A stretch of 10,258 bases of DNA. It comes from an uncultured Myxococcales bacterium (GTDB lineage Bacteria > Myxococcota > UBA727 > VGSZ01). The DNA lies in the NCBI GenBank assembly GCA_903952805.1, contig CAJBHN010001157.1, positions 1 through 10,258 of the forward strand, written 5' to 3'. The notes below the pieces were generated by a model that searched no databases, had not been told where the DNA came from, and was given only the letters and a program-made list of their open reading frames with translations. This document shows positions 1 through 6,000 of the stretch, in pieces. Both the position numbers and the translations under genes were made by a program. Within the stretch, counting starts at the first letter, position 1. Each line of letters starts with the position of its first letter.

Positions 1-628
1 GCTTGTCGGATGGCGGCGAGGCGGTCGCGTTTCACGGTGTTGGCGAGGAAACCGCTGCTTCGAATACGGACAAATCCGCGTGGCGGAATGTGCTGCAGAA
101 ATCGCCGGAGGAATTCATCGCCGTCGAGGGTCATGACCTTGTTGCGGCCGCGGTCGCGGTCATCCTTCATCCTGAACGTAATGCTTGTGTCGTTGACGTC
201 GATGAGTCTGCTGTCGCCGATGGCCACGCGGTGAACGTCGCGAGCGAGGTAGCGCAACACCTGTCGCGGAGGTCGGCGAGCATATTGCCGCGAAATACCT
301 TCGATATTGCTCGCACCGAAAACAGAAATCGCGGGTTTGGAGCCTTGATGAACGCCTTGCATTGGGCGTCCCAGGCGCCGCCAGCGACGACGCAGTGGAT
401 GTGCGGGTGGTGTGACAGGTTTTGTCCCCAGGTGTGCAGCACCGACACGAGGCCGGGCTCGCCGGGCAGATTCTCCCGGGCAAATCGAGCGAGCGTGGCC
501 GACGACGCGCGAAACAGAGCGTCGTAGACCTTCCAGCGGGCGACGGCCGGGACATCGCGCAGGGCCGGGAGCAGGGTGAATACGAGAGTATTGCCTTCAG
601 CGTATGCGACCGCCTGGGCGCGTTTCCA
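1..628 (-). pseudogene. IS91-family (HUH/Y2) transposase remnant, copy A, frameshifted and partial
   Basis: Reading the minus strand from about 628 downward gives an IS91-type transposase in two frames. The first covers about 628-256 and contains VFTLLPALRDVPAVARW, VLHTWGQNLSHHPHIHCVV (the HUH metal-binding motif, at about 412-395) and SKVFRGNMLADLR. The second covers about 255-1 and contains VLRYLARDVHRVAIGDSRL, NKVMTLDGDEFLRRFLQHI and PPRGFVRIRSSGFLANTV. The family normally has about 60 further residues between FRGKFL..L and VLxYLGRY, and these are missing here. A TGA at 631-629 cuts off the N-terminus, so the zinc-finger region is absent. The family's YLGRY motif reads YLARD, so the second presumed catalytic tyrosine is an aspartate. 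The coding sequence continues past base 1. The frameshift, deletion, lost N-terminus and lost tyrosine together mark a dead element. The family call is confident; exact borders are not. Confidence 0.88.
249..330 (-). repeat. IS91 repeat segment, copy A (partner at 1750-1833)
   Basis: The 60 bp at 271-330 match 1774-1833 in the same orientation with four mismatches by eye (56/60). The similarity continues with small indels to GTAGCGC (249-255 here, 1750-1756 in the partner) and then stops. The segment encodes the transposase stretch FLFSxRAxSKVFRGxMLADLR plus the junction to LRY. Confidence 0.85.
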
Positions 629-846
629 TCAGGAACACTCTTTCGGGGCTCCATCTCGTTCACGGCCGAGCCGCCAGCTCAGGCCATTCGACCTCGCTTC
701 CTTTCTGTCTACGCTTCAACGACGTCGTCACCGACGGCGCTGCAAGACTCGACACGAGCGGTCTGGCTCAGGCTTGGCTCGGCGGCATCCGCCCCCGCTG
801 GATGACACGCCATTTCCTCTTCGCTCCGCGCAAGCTGTGTTGGCTT

Positions 847-1344
847 TCAGAGAGCCACCTTGTGCTCGCCACCGCCCACTACGAGATGCCAATGGCCAGC
901 CCTTTCACGCAGAAGCGGTTTTGAGGCCTCGCCAGTCTGGCTACGGATCTTGTCGAGACCGTACGCAGTGAGCGGCGTTTCAGTGAAAGCCATTAGCCGA
1001 ATAAGCTTTTCGGTAGAAAGCTGCATCACCATGGGACTCTGCCTGCTCTCCCAGCGAGAAACCGTCTCTGGAGCAACAGCCAGGAAGTCCGCGAAATCCT
1101 TCCCAGAGTAGCCGAGATATTTTCGCAAGAAGCGAATCTGCTCAGGGAGGAGCCGCTCCTCCTGGCGAGCAATGATGTGGGCGACCTCTCGGCTGAGTTC
1201 CTCGACACGAGAGAAGTCGTGATAAGTTGCGCCGCAGGAGTTGCAGCGGTGGAGAGTGCCCTCGACAAGGGCCACCTCGTTGAAAGGGAGCTGTTCCTTG
1301 GAATGCGCCAGGTCGGTGCTACGGCATTCGACACACTTCTTCAT
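847..1344 (-). CDS. MqsA-type antitoxin (zinc-ribbon plus HTH_XRE)
   Basis: A protein of 165 residues. The N-terminus carries two CxxC pairs (C4/C7 in MKKCVEC and C34/C37 in CNSC), the zinc-binding arrangement of MqsA/YgiT-type antitoxins. Residues about 67-120 form a Cro/CI-type helix-turn-helix with the signature YSGKDFADFLAVAPETVSRWE, seen in MqsA and related 'type II TA antitoxin' regulators. About 45 residues follow the HTH with no family I recognise. By family knowledge it would neutralise the upstream toxin and repress the shared promoter. Its ATG overlaps the toxin stop (ATGA, 1344-1341) and sits behind GGAGG at 1354-1350; an in-frame ATG at 1356 would place that Shine-Dalgarno inside the gene, so 1344 is preferred. 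The toxin-first order matches mqsRA-like pairs. Base composition looks less GC-rich than the neighbouring operon, consistent with transfer. Confidence 0.82.
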   Translation of the reverse strand: MKKCVECRSTDLAHSKEQLPFNEVALVEGTLHRCNSCGATYHDFSRVEELSREVAHIIARQEERLLPEQIRFLRKYLGYSGKDFADFLAVAPETVSRWESRQSPMVMQLSTEKLIRLMAFTETPLTAYGLDKIRSQTGEASKPLLRERAGHWHLVVGGGEHKVAL

Positions 1345-1631
1345 CGCTTCCTCCATGCGGTCACCACGATGGCGAGCGTCTCCGAGTCAAAGGTCGCCAC
1401 AACGCAAAAGCGCTGAGTGTGGATCCTGTAACGCCAGTCACCGTTCTCCCACTCGGCAGGGTCGAAACGGCCCGCACGGAGAACGTTGATGACGTCCTGC
1501 TCGACCATTTGGTCGTTGGCCATCTCGTCAAGAGCGTGCCGTGAAAACACGACCCGTCCGTCAACGAGGATGCGGGTGAGGAGCTGTCGAGCTTCGACCT
1601 CCCGTAGCGGCTCATCTGGGTTGAACGTCAC
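1341..1631 (-). CDS. DUF4258-domain protein, probable toxin of a type II toxin-antitoxin pair
   Basis: A protein of 96 residues starting at GTG (1631), with AAGGA 6 nt upstream (1642-1638). It shows the DUF4258 pattern: FSRHALDEMANDQMVEQDVINVL at about residues 29-51 (HAxxRM-like helix and a V..VL helix), then WRYRIHTQRFCVV and a final strand TLAIVVTAWRKR. This small fold is related to RelE/BrnT-like mRNA interferases, so an RNase toxin is a reasonable inference, but no activity can be read from the sequence. The gene ends in an ATGA overlap with the MqsA-type antitoxin gene, the usual coupling of such pairs. The pair sits between two dead IS91 transposase fragments, yet both frames are open and conserved-looking. 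An alternative is a DUF4258 protein with no toxicity. Confidence 0.78.
   Translation of the reverse strand: MTFNPDEPLREVEARQLLTRILVDGRVVFSRHALDEMANDQMVEQDVINVLRAGRFDPAEWENGDWRYRIHTQRFCVVATFDSETLAIVVTAWRKR
1350..1354 (-). promoter_or_regulatory. Shine-Dalgarno site of the antitoxin gene
   Basis: GGAGG on the minus strand lies 5 nt before the ATG at 1344, inside the last codons of the toxin gene. It decides the antitoxin start in favour of 1344 over the ATG at 1356. Confidence 0.7.
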
Positions 1632-1639
1632 TGAGCATC

Positions 1640-1683
1640 CTTGATCTCACATCATGCTGCCACCAGCTTGACGTGAGATCAAG
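1640..1683. promoter_or_regulatory. Inverted repeat over the toxin-antitoxin leader, candidate operator
   Basis: CTTGATCTCAC (1640-1650) and GTGAGATCAAG (1673-1683) are perfect 11-bp inverted arms. With one mismatch the arms extend to 15 bp (1640-1654 and 1669-1683) around a 14-nt loop. The structure lies directly upstream of the toxin GTG at 1631 and covers its ribosome-binding site. MqsA-type antitoxins commonly bind palindromes at their own promoter, so an operator is the first guess. An RNA hairpin hiding the ribosome-binding site, or a leftover IS91 end, are alternatives. Confidence 0.55.
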
Positions 1684-1749
1684 TCCGTCCACGGCCGCAT
1701 CTGAAAGCCAACGTGGAGCACGTCCGACAGACGCGACTCGGCATCGTCT

Positions 1750-1833
1750 GTAGCGCAGCTCCTGGTCGGCGCAGGTCGGCGAGCATTTTGCCGCGAAATA
1801 CCTTCGACATGGCTCGCGCCGAAAACAGAAATC
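1750..1833 (-). repeat. IS91 repeat segment, copy B (partner at 249-330)
   Basis: This is the partner of the segment at 249-330. It reads FLFSARAMSKVFRGKMLADLR on the minus strand. Similarity ends after GTAGCGC at 1750-1756; the sequence below that point does not resemble copy A. Confidence 0.85.
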
Positions 1834-2095
1834 CTCGACCCATTCGGCAGCGAGGTGACGCCCACAATTCGTGCAGCCACGAACGCGACACGAATTGGAA
1901 GCGTTGATCTGGTGGCCACAGCTGTCGATGGCGGCGTGGGCGCCCATCGACGTCGTTCAGGCAGCGGGAAACGCCCTCGAGGGTCCACAGCTGCGTCGTC
2001 GACAGATGCGCGCCATGGCGCTCGACATGGCGAGGGCCGTGGACGCGCACGACGTCGGCCACGCGACAGCGCAGCGCGGGTTCAATATCCACCAT
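1750..2095 (-). pseudogene. IS91-family transposase remnant, copy B (N-terminus, internally deleted)
   Basis: The minus strand opens with ATG at 2095 and reads an IS91-type N-terminus: PALRCRVADVVRVHGPRHVERHG, then a frameshift near 1950 into SCGHQINASNSCRVRGCTNCG, which is the family's zinc-finger motif (CGH...NSC...C..C). The frame then jumps directly to FLFSARAMSKVFRGKMLADLR (about 1840-1770). The HUH region that should lie between them is missing, as is everything after LRY. At least one frameshift and two large deletions make it a dead copy. It begins 6 nt after the stop of the recombinase fragment at 2102, the normal integrase-then-transposase order of many IS91-type elements. Family assignment is firm; end points are approximate. 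Confidence 0.82.
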
Positions 2096-2101
2096 CGCGG
2101 C

Positions 2102-2305
2102 TCAGTGCTTGAGCAGGTCGAGTGGGCTCATGGTCCCGGTGACGACGTCGCGCGACACGTGGTGATATCGAAACGTCGTACCGATTCGCGCATACCCGAG
2201 GCACGATTGCACCACGCGGAGATCGATACCGGCCTCGAGCCTGTGGGTCGCATGGCTGTGCCGCAGGACCCGGTGCACATGTGGCATCGCGACATCGCGG
2301 AGGAA
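2102..2305 (-). pseudogene. C-terminal fragment of an IS91-associated tyrosine recombinase
   Basis: The minus strand from about 2305 to the TGA at 2104-2102 encodes the end of a tyrosine recombinase. It shows the box II signature HRVLRHSHATHRLEAG (HxLRH), then DLRVVQSCLGYARIGTTFRYHHVS, with the nucleophilic tyrosine in TFRYHHVS, and ends in SPLDLLKH, the usual end of integrases that precede IS91 transposases. The normal LGH reads LGY, which loses one conserved active-site histidine. Only about 65 of some 300 residues remain. Upstream the homology breaks at the 8-bp tandem repeat, so the first catalytic arginine and the core-binding domain are absent. Confidence 0.82.
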
Positions 2306-2309
2306 TAAA

Positions 2310-2375
2310 CATCGCGGTATCGCGGTATCGCGGTATCGCGGCATCGCGGCGCAAGCACACATCGCTTCATCGCGG
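2310..2375. repeat. 8-bp tandem repeat (YATCGCGG)
   Basis: Five adjacent copies of the octamer YATCGCGG fill 2310-2349. Two more occur at 2360-2375 (one ending TT instead of GG), and a single copy lies at 2293-2300. The array sits where the recombinase fragment breaks off and just downstream of the diguanylate cyclase gene. Eight is not a multiple of three and the frames here are not conserved, so it is not coding. Confidence 0.85.
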
Positions 2376-2394
2376 GCAAGAGCCGTCGCGGGCG

Positions 2395-3495
2395 TCAGGG
2401 CTGATTCATTGCGGTGATCAGGACGCGATTTCGTCCCCCGGTCTTGGCGCCGTAGAGGGCTTCGTCGGCCAGCGCGGGGAGGAGCAGGCGGTCGGTGCGG
2501 AGGTTGGCGGTCGCCATCACCCCGCCCACGCTGACGGTCACGCGGTCGCTGACCTTCGACGTGACGTGTGCAATGGCGAGGGCCTCGATCTTCGCCCGGA
2601 CCCTTTCGCCAATCTGGCGGGCCCCTTCTTCGTTGCAGGTGGGCAGCAGCAGCGCGAATTCTTCGCCGCCGATGCGGGCGACGACGTCGCTGCCGCGCTT
2701 GACGACACCCATGGCGGTCGCCGCAATCTGCGCCAGGCAGCGATCGCCGGCGATGTGGCCATAGGTGTCGTTGTAGGCCTTGAAATGGTCGACGTCGAAA
2801 TACAGCAACGACAAGGGCAGGTCAGCTCGACTGCACGTCGCCCATGCCTGCCGAAACGCGAGGTCGAAGCTCCGTCGATTCGCGAGTCCGGTCAGCGCGT
2901 CGGTCGAGGCCAGTTCAAGCAAACGCCGCACCTCAGAGACCTCGACAATCAACGACAGCGCGGGAGCAATGCGCTTGAGGTCCGCGATGTCTGCCTCAGA
3001 CCACCCTCCCGGCTGGTTGGTCGCCACCGTCAGCACGGGGCGCGCCGAATGCCGCGTCGCCAGCGGCAAGGCGATGTAATCGGTCGCCCCCCGAGCGGCC
3101 AACTCGGCCAGAAACTGAAAGCGAGGCGGGTCGGTGGCGAGGCGAATGCGCAGCGCCTGGTTGGTGGTGTGGACTTCATGCAGCGGGCTGTACAAATGCT
3201 CGGGCTGCTCGAGAAAGCCGTGGGGGCGCGTGAGCATGATGATGCGCTCGGGGGTCGCGCTCGACCACACGACGTGCAGACCATCGAGCGAGGCATAGGG
3301 AGGCAGCAGGGCGAGCGACACCCGCACCGGCTTGAGCGTCGTGCGCGACAAATCGCGCGCGAGGCGGAGCATCACCAGGTCGAGACTGCCCACCTCGCTC
3401 CACGTCTCGAGCATCCAGTCGCGGCTCGCCTCAAGGATGGCGACGGTCGACGTATAGACGGGGAGGGGCAGCGGCGTGGTCTCGACGAGTCCCAT
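2395..3495 (-). CDS. Diguanylate cyclase (GGDEF) with N-terminal GAF-like sensor
   Basis: This 366-residue cytoplasmic protein should make cyclic di-GMP from two GTP. The catalytic domain fills about 195-363: STDALTGLANRRSFD at the start, the metal/GTP site FDVDHFKAYNDTYGHIAGD (233-251), the signature loop GGEEF (276-280) and KTGGRNRV near the end. RGSD at 267-270 stands five residues before GGEEF, the inhibitory I-site, so product feedback is likely. Residues about 40-185 have no membrane segment and resemble the GAF-like sensor of proteobacterial adenylate cyclases (RFQFLAELAARGATDYIALPL, NQPGGWSEADIADL). No ligand can be named. The frame opens further to a TTG at 3531, but the ATG at 3495 is preferred; neither has a strong Shine-Dalgarno. 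It lies 132 bp downstream of the PcfJ-like gene and may have its own promoter. Confidence 0.92.
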   Translation of the reverse strand: MGLVETTPLPLPVYTSTVAILEASRDWMLETWSEVGSLDLVMLRLARDLSRTTLKPVRVSLALLPPYASLDGLHVVWSSATPERIIMLTRPHGFLEQPEHLYSPLHEVHTTNQALRIRLATDPPRFQFLAELAARGATDYIALPLATRHSARPVLTVATNQPGGWSEADIADLKRIAPALSLIVEVSEVRRLLELASTDALTGLANRRSFDLAFRQAWATCSRADLPLSLLYFDVDHFKAYNDTYGHIAGDRCLAQIAATAMGVVKRGSDVVARIGGEEFALLLPTCNEEGARQIGERVRAKIEALAIAHVTSKVSDRVTVSVGGVMATANLRTDRLLLPALADEALYGAKTGGRNRVLITAMNQP

Positions 3496-3501
3496 GCGAC
3501 C

Positions 3502-3531
3502 AGAATATGTGGTTCCAAAGAATCGAGACAA
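3502..3531 (-). promoter_or_regulatory. Possible sigma70-like promoter of the diguanylate cyclase gene
   Basis: Minus-strand TTGTCT (3531-3526) and TATTCT (3507-3502) are 18 nt apart. Transcription would start about at the ATG at 3495, which implies a leaderless mRNA and fits the missing Shine-Dalgarno. Such matches occur by chance, so this is tentative. Confidence 0.2.
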
Positions 3532-3627
3532 CGACGTGGCGCGACATCGCCAAAATGAGGCAAGGACGTCGACAAACCAGCGCCATCCCGCTTGTCGTCG
3601 ACACGGTCCACCCTGGGGACGGCGCTA

Positions 3628-5400
3628 TCAGCTGGGGATGCCGTCGTTGGCGATGACGACAAGGACCCCGCCGCCATCGACGCCGAGCCAGGCCCGGCCC
3701 TGTTGGGCCGCCTGGACCGCCGAGCGCCAATGCTCGACGTCGACCTCGACCTCAAGCTCGTCGTCGACCAGGTCGTCGACCTCGGCGTCGACCTCGGCGT
3801 CGACCCCGTCGTCGTCGGCGTCGTCGACCTTGGCGTCAACCTCGGCCGGCCGGCGCCGCGTCGCGGCGGCGGCGAGGGCCATGACGACGTCGCCCAGCAG
3901 CCGCAAGGGCTGCGTGCCCGCCGGCAGGGTCGGTCCATCACCGAGCCACACCGACGTCGTTGCAGGCCCAAGTCTGAGCAGACGCAAGGGGGCCCCCCAG
4001 GCTGCGAGCCGCCGTCCCGCGCGGTGCGTATGCTCGTTTTGGACGTTTTCCCGGCCCCTGGCCTGAACGAGGGCGCCGTGGCGGTCGATGTGCACCGTCG
4101 TGGGACCGTCGTCGACGTGGAAGATGAAGGCCTGTCCCCTGCACCCCTGATTGAAGTGCAGCGCCACGCAGTGGTGCATGCGCTCTCCCTCGTCGACGTA
4201 GTCGTCGGCGGTGGCGAGGAAGCGGATGCCGGGGTCGTCGGGCAGGGGAATCGGCGGTCGCGCCGCCATCGCCCCCCACCCCGTGCTCATGCTGCGGGCG
4301 CCGGCCCGCCGGGCGGCCAGGGTCGTGGCCAAGCCCTGGAGGCGGCGACGGACCAGGCGGCGCAGGCGAAGGGCCGGTGACAGACGCTCGGCCGCCGGCT
4401 CTTCGTGCCGGTCCCCCTGCAAGACGATGCACAGGGTATGCACCTGCTGCGCTGCGGGCGCCCGCTGCAAACGGAGAGCGACGACGACGTCGTCCCGCAG
4501 CCCGTCGAGGGTGTCGTCGTCGACCAGCTGCAGCAGCCGCAGGTCACGGGCTGTCGTGGGCCCGCCCACCAGGCTCCGTTCGCCCAGCACCGTCAGCCGG
4601 CCTGGCGACGACACCGGCGCGATGAGGTCAATCCGCCGCAGTTGCCAGATATGCGCCGCGCTGACCCCGGCGAAGGCGGGCTCCTCCAGCGCAGCGACGG
4701 TCTTGTCCAGCGCGCGAGTGACGACCTTGTTGGGAGCCAGGAAGCTCCGCCACGACGACAACGGGGGCGCAGCCTGCCCATGGCACGACGCCACCGTCCG
4801 CGCCTGAAATCGTCCAAGCATGGCGACCACGACCGCGGCGGCGCGAAAGCGCACGATGTCGTCAATCAAATACGGGGCCAGCAGCACCCCCTCGCTGTAG
4901 AGCAAGGGTGGCGGCCCGACACCAAGCACCGCGTCGACGATGGCGGCGGCCTTGTCGATGCGGGGGTCGCGCCGCCGCGCCACCGCGATGCAGCGCTCCA
5001 GCAGTTGGCCCTTCAGCGCCGCGATCAACGCGTCCCGGTCATCGACCACCAATGCCGACGACGACGGGGTCGCGGCAAAGAGCTGCCCCTGCACCGTCGG
5101 CGTCGGGTCTGCCTCCAGCCGCGGGGCGCCGCGGCGCGCCTCTGCCACCGCACGGGACCTCACGGTTCCCGCCGCGACGCGGCGCAGGATCGACGCGACC
5201 GTGCAGGCCGCATCCATCAACCCAATGCTGGTCACCGTGTGCGTCTCGTGCGGTTGCCCGCGGGCGCGAATCACGATGCGGTGTCGGCTGACGTCGACGT
5301 CGACCACGGCCCTGCCGTCCCTCTCGACCAGCAGCCCTGCGGGCAAGATGGACAGCTGCAACCCCCCGCGCGACGACGACATGGGCATGAACTGCGACAT
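3628..5400 (-). CDS. PcfJ-like domain protein with acidic repeat tail
   Basis: A protein of 590 residues. Residues about 391-475 match the PcfJ-like domain: GIRFLATADDYVDEGERMHHCVALHF, a strand FIFHVDDGPTTVHID, then LVQARGRENV; the EGxxMxHCV and QxRGxxN motifs are the recognisable core. PcfJ was first named from conjugative plasmids of Firmicutes, but similar proteins are scattered on chromosomes; their biochemical role is unknown to me. Residues 1-390 are alanine/arginine-rich with no domain I recognise and no signal peptide or membrane segment. Residues about 519-556 are an alternating valine/acidic stretch encoded by a GTCGAC-rich repeat, followed by a short C-terminus (WLGVDGGGVLVVI). The ATG at 5400 has no clear Shine-Dalgarno; in-frame ATGs at 5388 and 5382 are possible. 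A 39-bp palindrome ends 11 nt before the start, separating it from the dnaN-led unit. Confidence 0.75.
   Translation of the reverse strand: MSQFMPMSSSRGGLQLSILPAGLLVERDGRAVVDVDVSRHRIVIRARGQPHETHTVTSIGLMDAACTVASILRRVAAGTVRSRAVAEARRGAPRLEADPTPTVQGQLFAATPSSSALVVDDRDALIAALKGQLLERCIAVARRRDPRIDKAAAIVDAVLGVGPPPLLYSEGVLLAPYLIDDIVRFRAAAVVVAMLGRFQARTVASCHGQAAPPLSSWRSFLAPNKVVTRALDKTVAALEEPAFAGVSAAHIWQLRRIDLIAPVSSPGRLTVLGERSLVGGPTTARDLRLLQLVDDDTLDGLRDDVVVALRLQRAPAAQQVHTLCIVLQGDRHEEPAAERLSPALRLRRLVRRRLQGLATTLAARRAGARSMSTGWGAMAARPPIPLPDDPGIRFLATADDYVDEGERMHHCVALHFNQGCRGQAFIFHVDDGPTTVHIDRHGALVQARGRENVQNEHTHRAGRRLAAWGAPLRLLRLGPATTSVWLGDGPTLPAGTQPLRLLGDVVMALAAAATRRRPAEVDAKVDDADDDGVDAEVDAEVDDLVDDELEVEVDVEHWRSAVQAAQQGRAWLGVDGGGVLVVIANDGIPS
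3733..3846 (-). repeat. GTCGAC-rich imperfect repeat encoding a Val/Asp/Glu tail
   Basis: Six GTCGAC hexamers lie between 3739 and 3828, several inside 12-bp units such as GGCGTCGACCTC. On the coding strand they give alternating V-D/V-E/D-A residues (for example VDAEVDAEVDDLVDDELEVE). Such DNA is prone to slippage, so the length may vary between relatives. Confidence 0.75.
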
Positions 5401-5411
5401 GAGACTATTGT

Positions 5412-5450
5412 TTCAGCTGGCTGCGACCGAATCGGTCGCAGCCAGCTGAA
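5412..5450. promoter_or_regulatory. 39-bp perfect inverted repeat between two genes
   Basis: TTCAGCTGGCTGCGACCGA (5412-5430), a single A, and TCGGTCGCAGCCAGCTGAA (5432-5450) form perfect 19-bp arms. The palindrome lies 48 nt after the stop of the 162-residue gene and 11 nt before the ATG of the PcfJ-like gene. In RNA it would fold as a long stem with a short loop taken from the centre. No T-run follows on either strand, so it is not a classic intrinsic terminator, but a T-less terminator, a binding site for a dimeric regulator, or an RNA structure controlling the PcfJ-like start all fit. Confidence 0.7.
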
Positions 5451-5498
5451 GCTCGCTGCGGGCCAGCCCGGTCGCCATTACCATCGACGACGACCCCG

Positions 5499-5987
5499 TC
5501 AGCGGATGTCGAGAGCGCTCCACCACACGATGAGGCTCGACGGGCGGGCCAGGTCGACGACGATGGGGACGACGCGGGCGTTTCTGGCGTCGGCGGCATC
5601 GGTCTCAGCCACACGCACGGCCAGAGTGTAGACGACGTCGTCGACGACGTAGCCCAGCTCGACCCACCAGACGTCGGCGCCATTGCTTTGGGAGTGGGCG
5701 CTGCGGCTGACACGGGTGACGGCGGCAATGCCGCGGGCGCCAACGAGGACGTCGGCGCGGAACCACTCCAACATGCCGGGCAGGGAGCGGACGACGACGC
5801 CAAGCACCGGCACGCGCAGGGCTTCAGCCTGCACCAGCCGCGGCGACAAACGACGCGGCGGCGGCGGCACGTTGGCCAGCGCGATGCGCGCCAAACGGTG
5901 TTGGCGCTCGTCGAGGCCAGCCGGCATCGCCAACACCGGGTCGCCAAAGGCAGCAACGGCGGCCGAGGTGTGGGGCGCGGGCATCAT
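5499..5987 (-). CDS. Conserved-looking hypothetical protein, 162 residues
   Basis: I do not recognise this protein. It starts at ATGATG (5987 or 5984) 13 nt after the lipoprotein stop, with GAGG overlapping that stop as a weak Shine-Dalgarno. There is no clear signal peptide or membrane helix. The N-terminal 50 residues are rich in alanine, arginine and proline (NVPPPPRRLSPRLV). The rest alternates hydrophobic and charged residues in a beta-strand-like pattern (VPVLGVVVRSLPGMLEWF, ADVWWVELGYVVDDVVYTLAVRV, ARVVPIVVDLARPSSLIVWW). Codon use matches its neighbours and the close spacing supports translation with the lipoprotein. The same frame stays open upstream into the lipoprotein gene, but that part (many S/P/T) is a shadow. 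Confidence 0.7.
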   Translation of the reverse strand: MMPAPHTSAAVAAFGDPVLAMPAGLDERQHRLARIALANVPPPPRRLSPRLVQAEALRVPVLGVVVRSLPGMLEWFRADVLVGARGIAAVTRVSRSAHSQSNGADVWWVELGYVVDDVVYTLAVRVAETDAADARNARVVPIVVDLARPSSLIVWWSALDIR

Positions 5988-6000
5988 GGGTGTGGTGGCC

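Noticed and set aside
632..846. A gene between the copy A remnant and the antitoxin
   Set aside because: No frame on either strand shows a start with a ribosome-binding site or any recognisable motif; I see nothing in these roughly 215 bp.
1..2305. A single IS91 element split by insertion of the toxin-antitoxin pair
   Set aside because: Both fragments contain the same FLFS..SKVFRG..MLADLR segment, so they cannot be the two halves of one copy.
2293..2375. CRISPR array
   Set aside because: The 8-bp units are directly adjacent with no spacers, and no cas gene is present.
2281..3558. Plus-strand open frame of 425 codons
   Set aside because: It is antisense to the diguanylate cyclase gene and starts inside the 8-bp repeat; its composition is arginine/glycine-rich without motifs.
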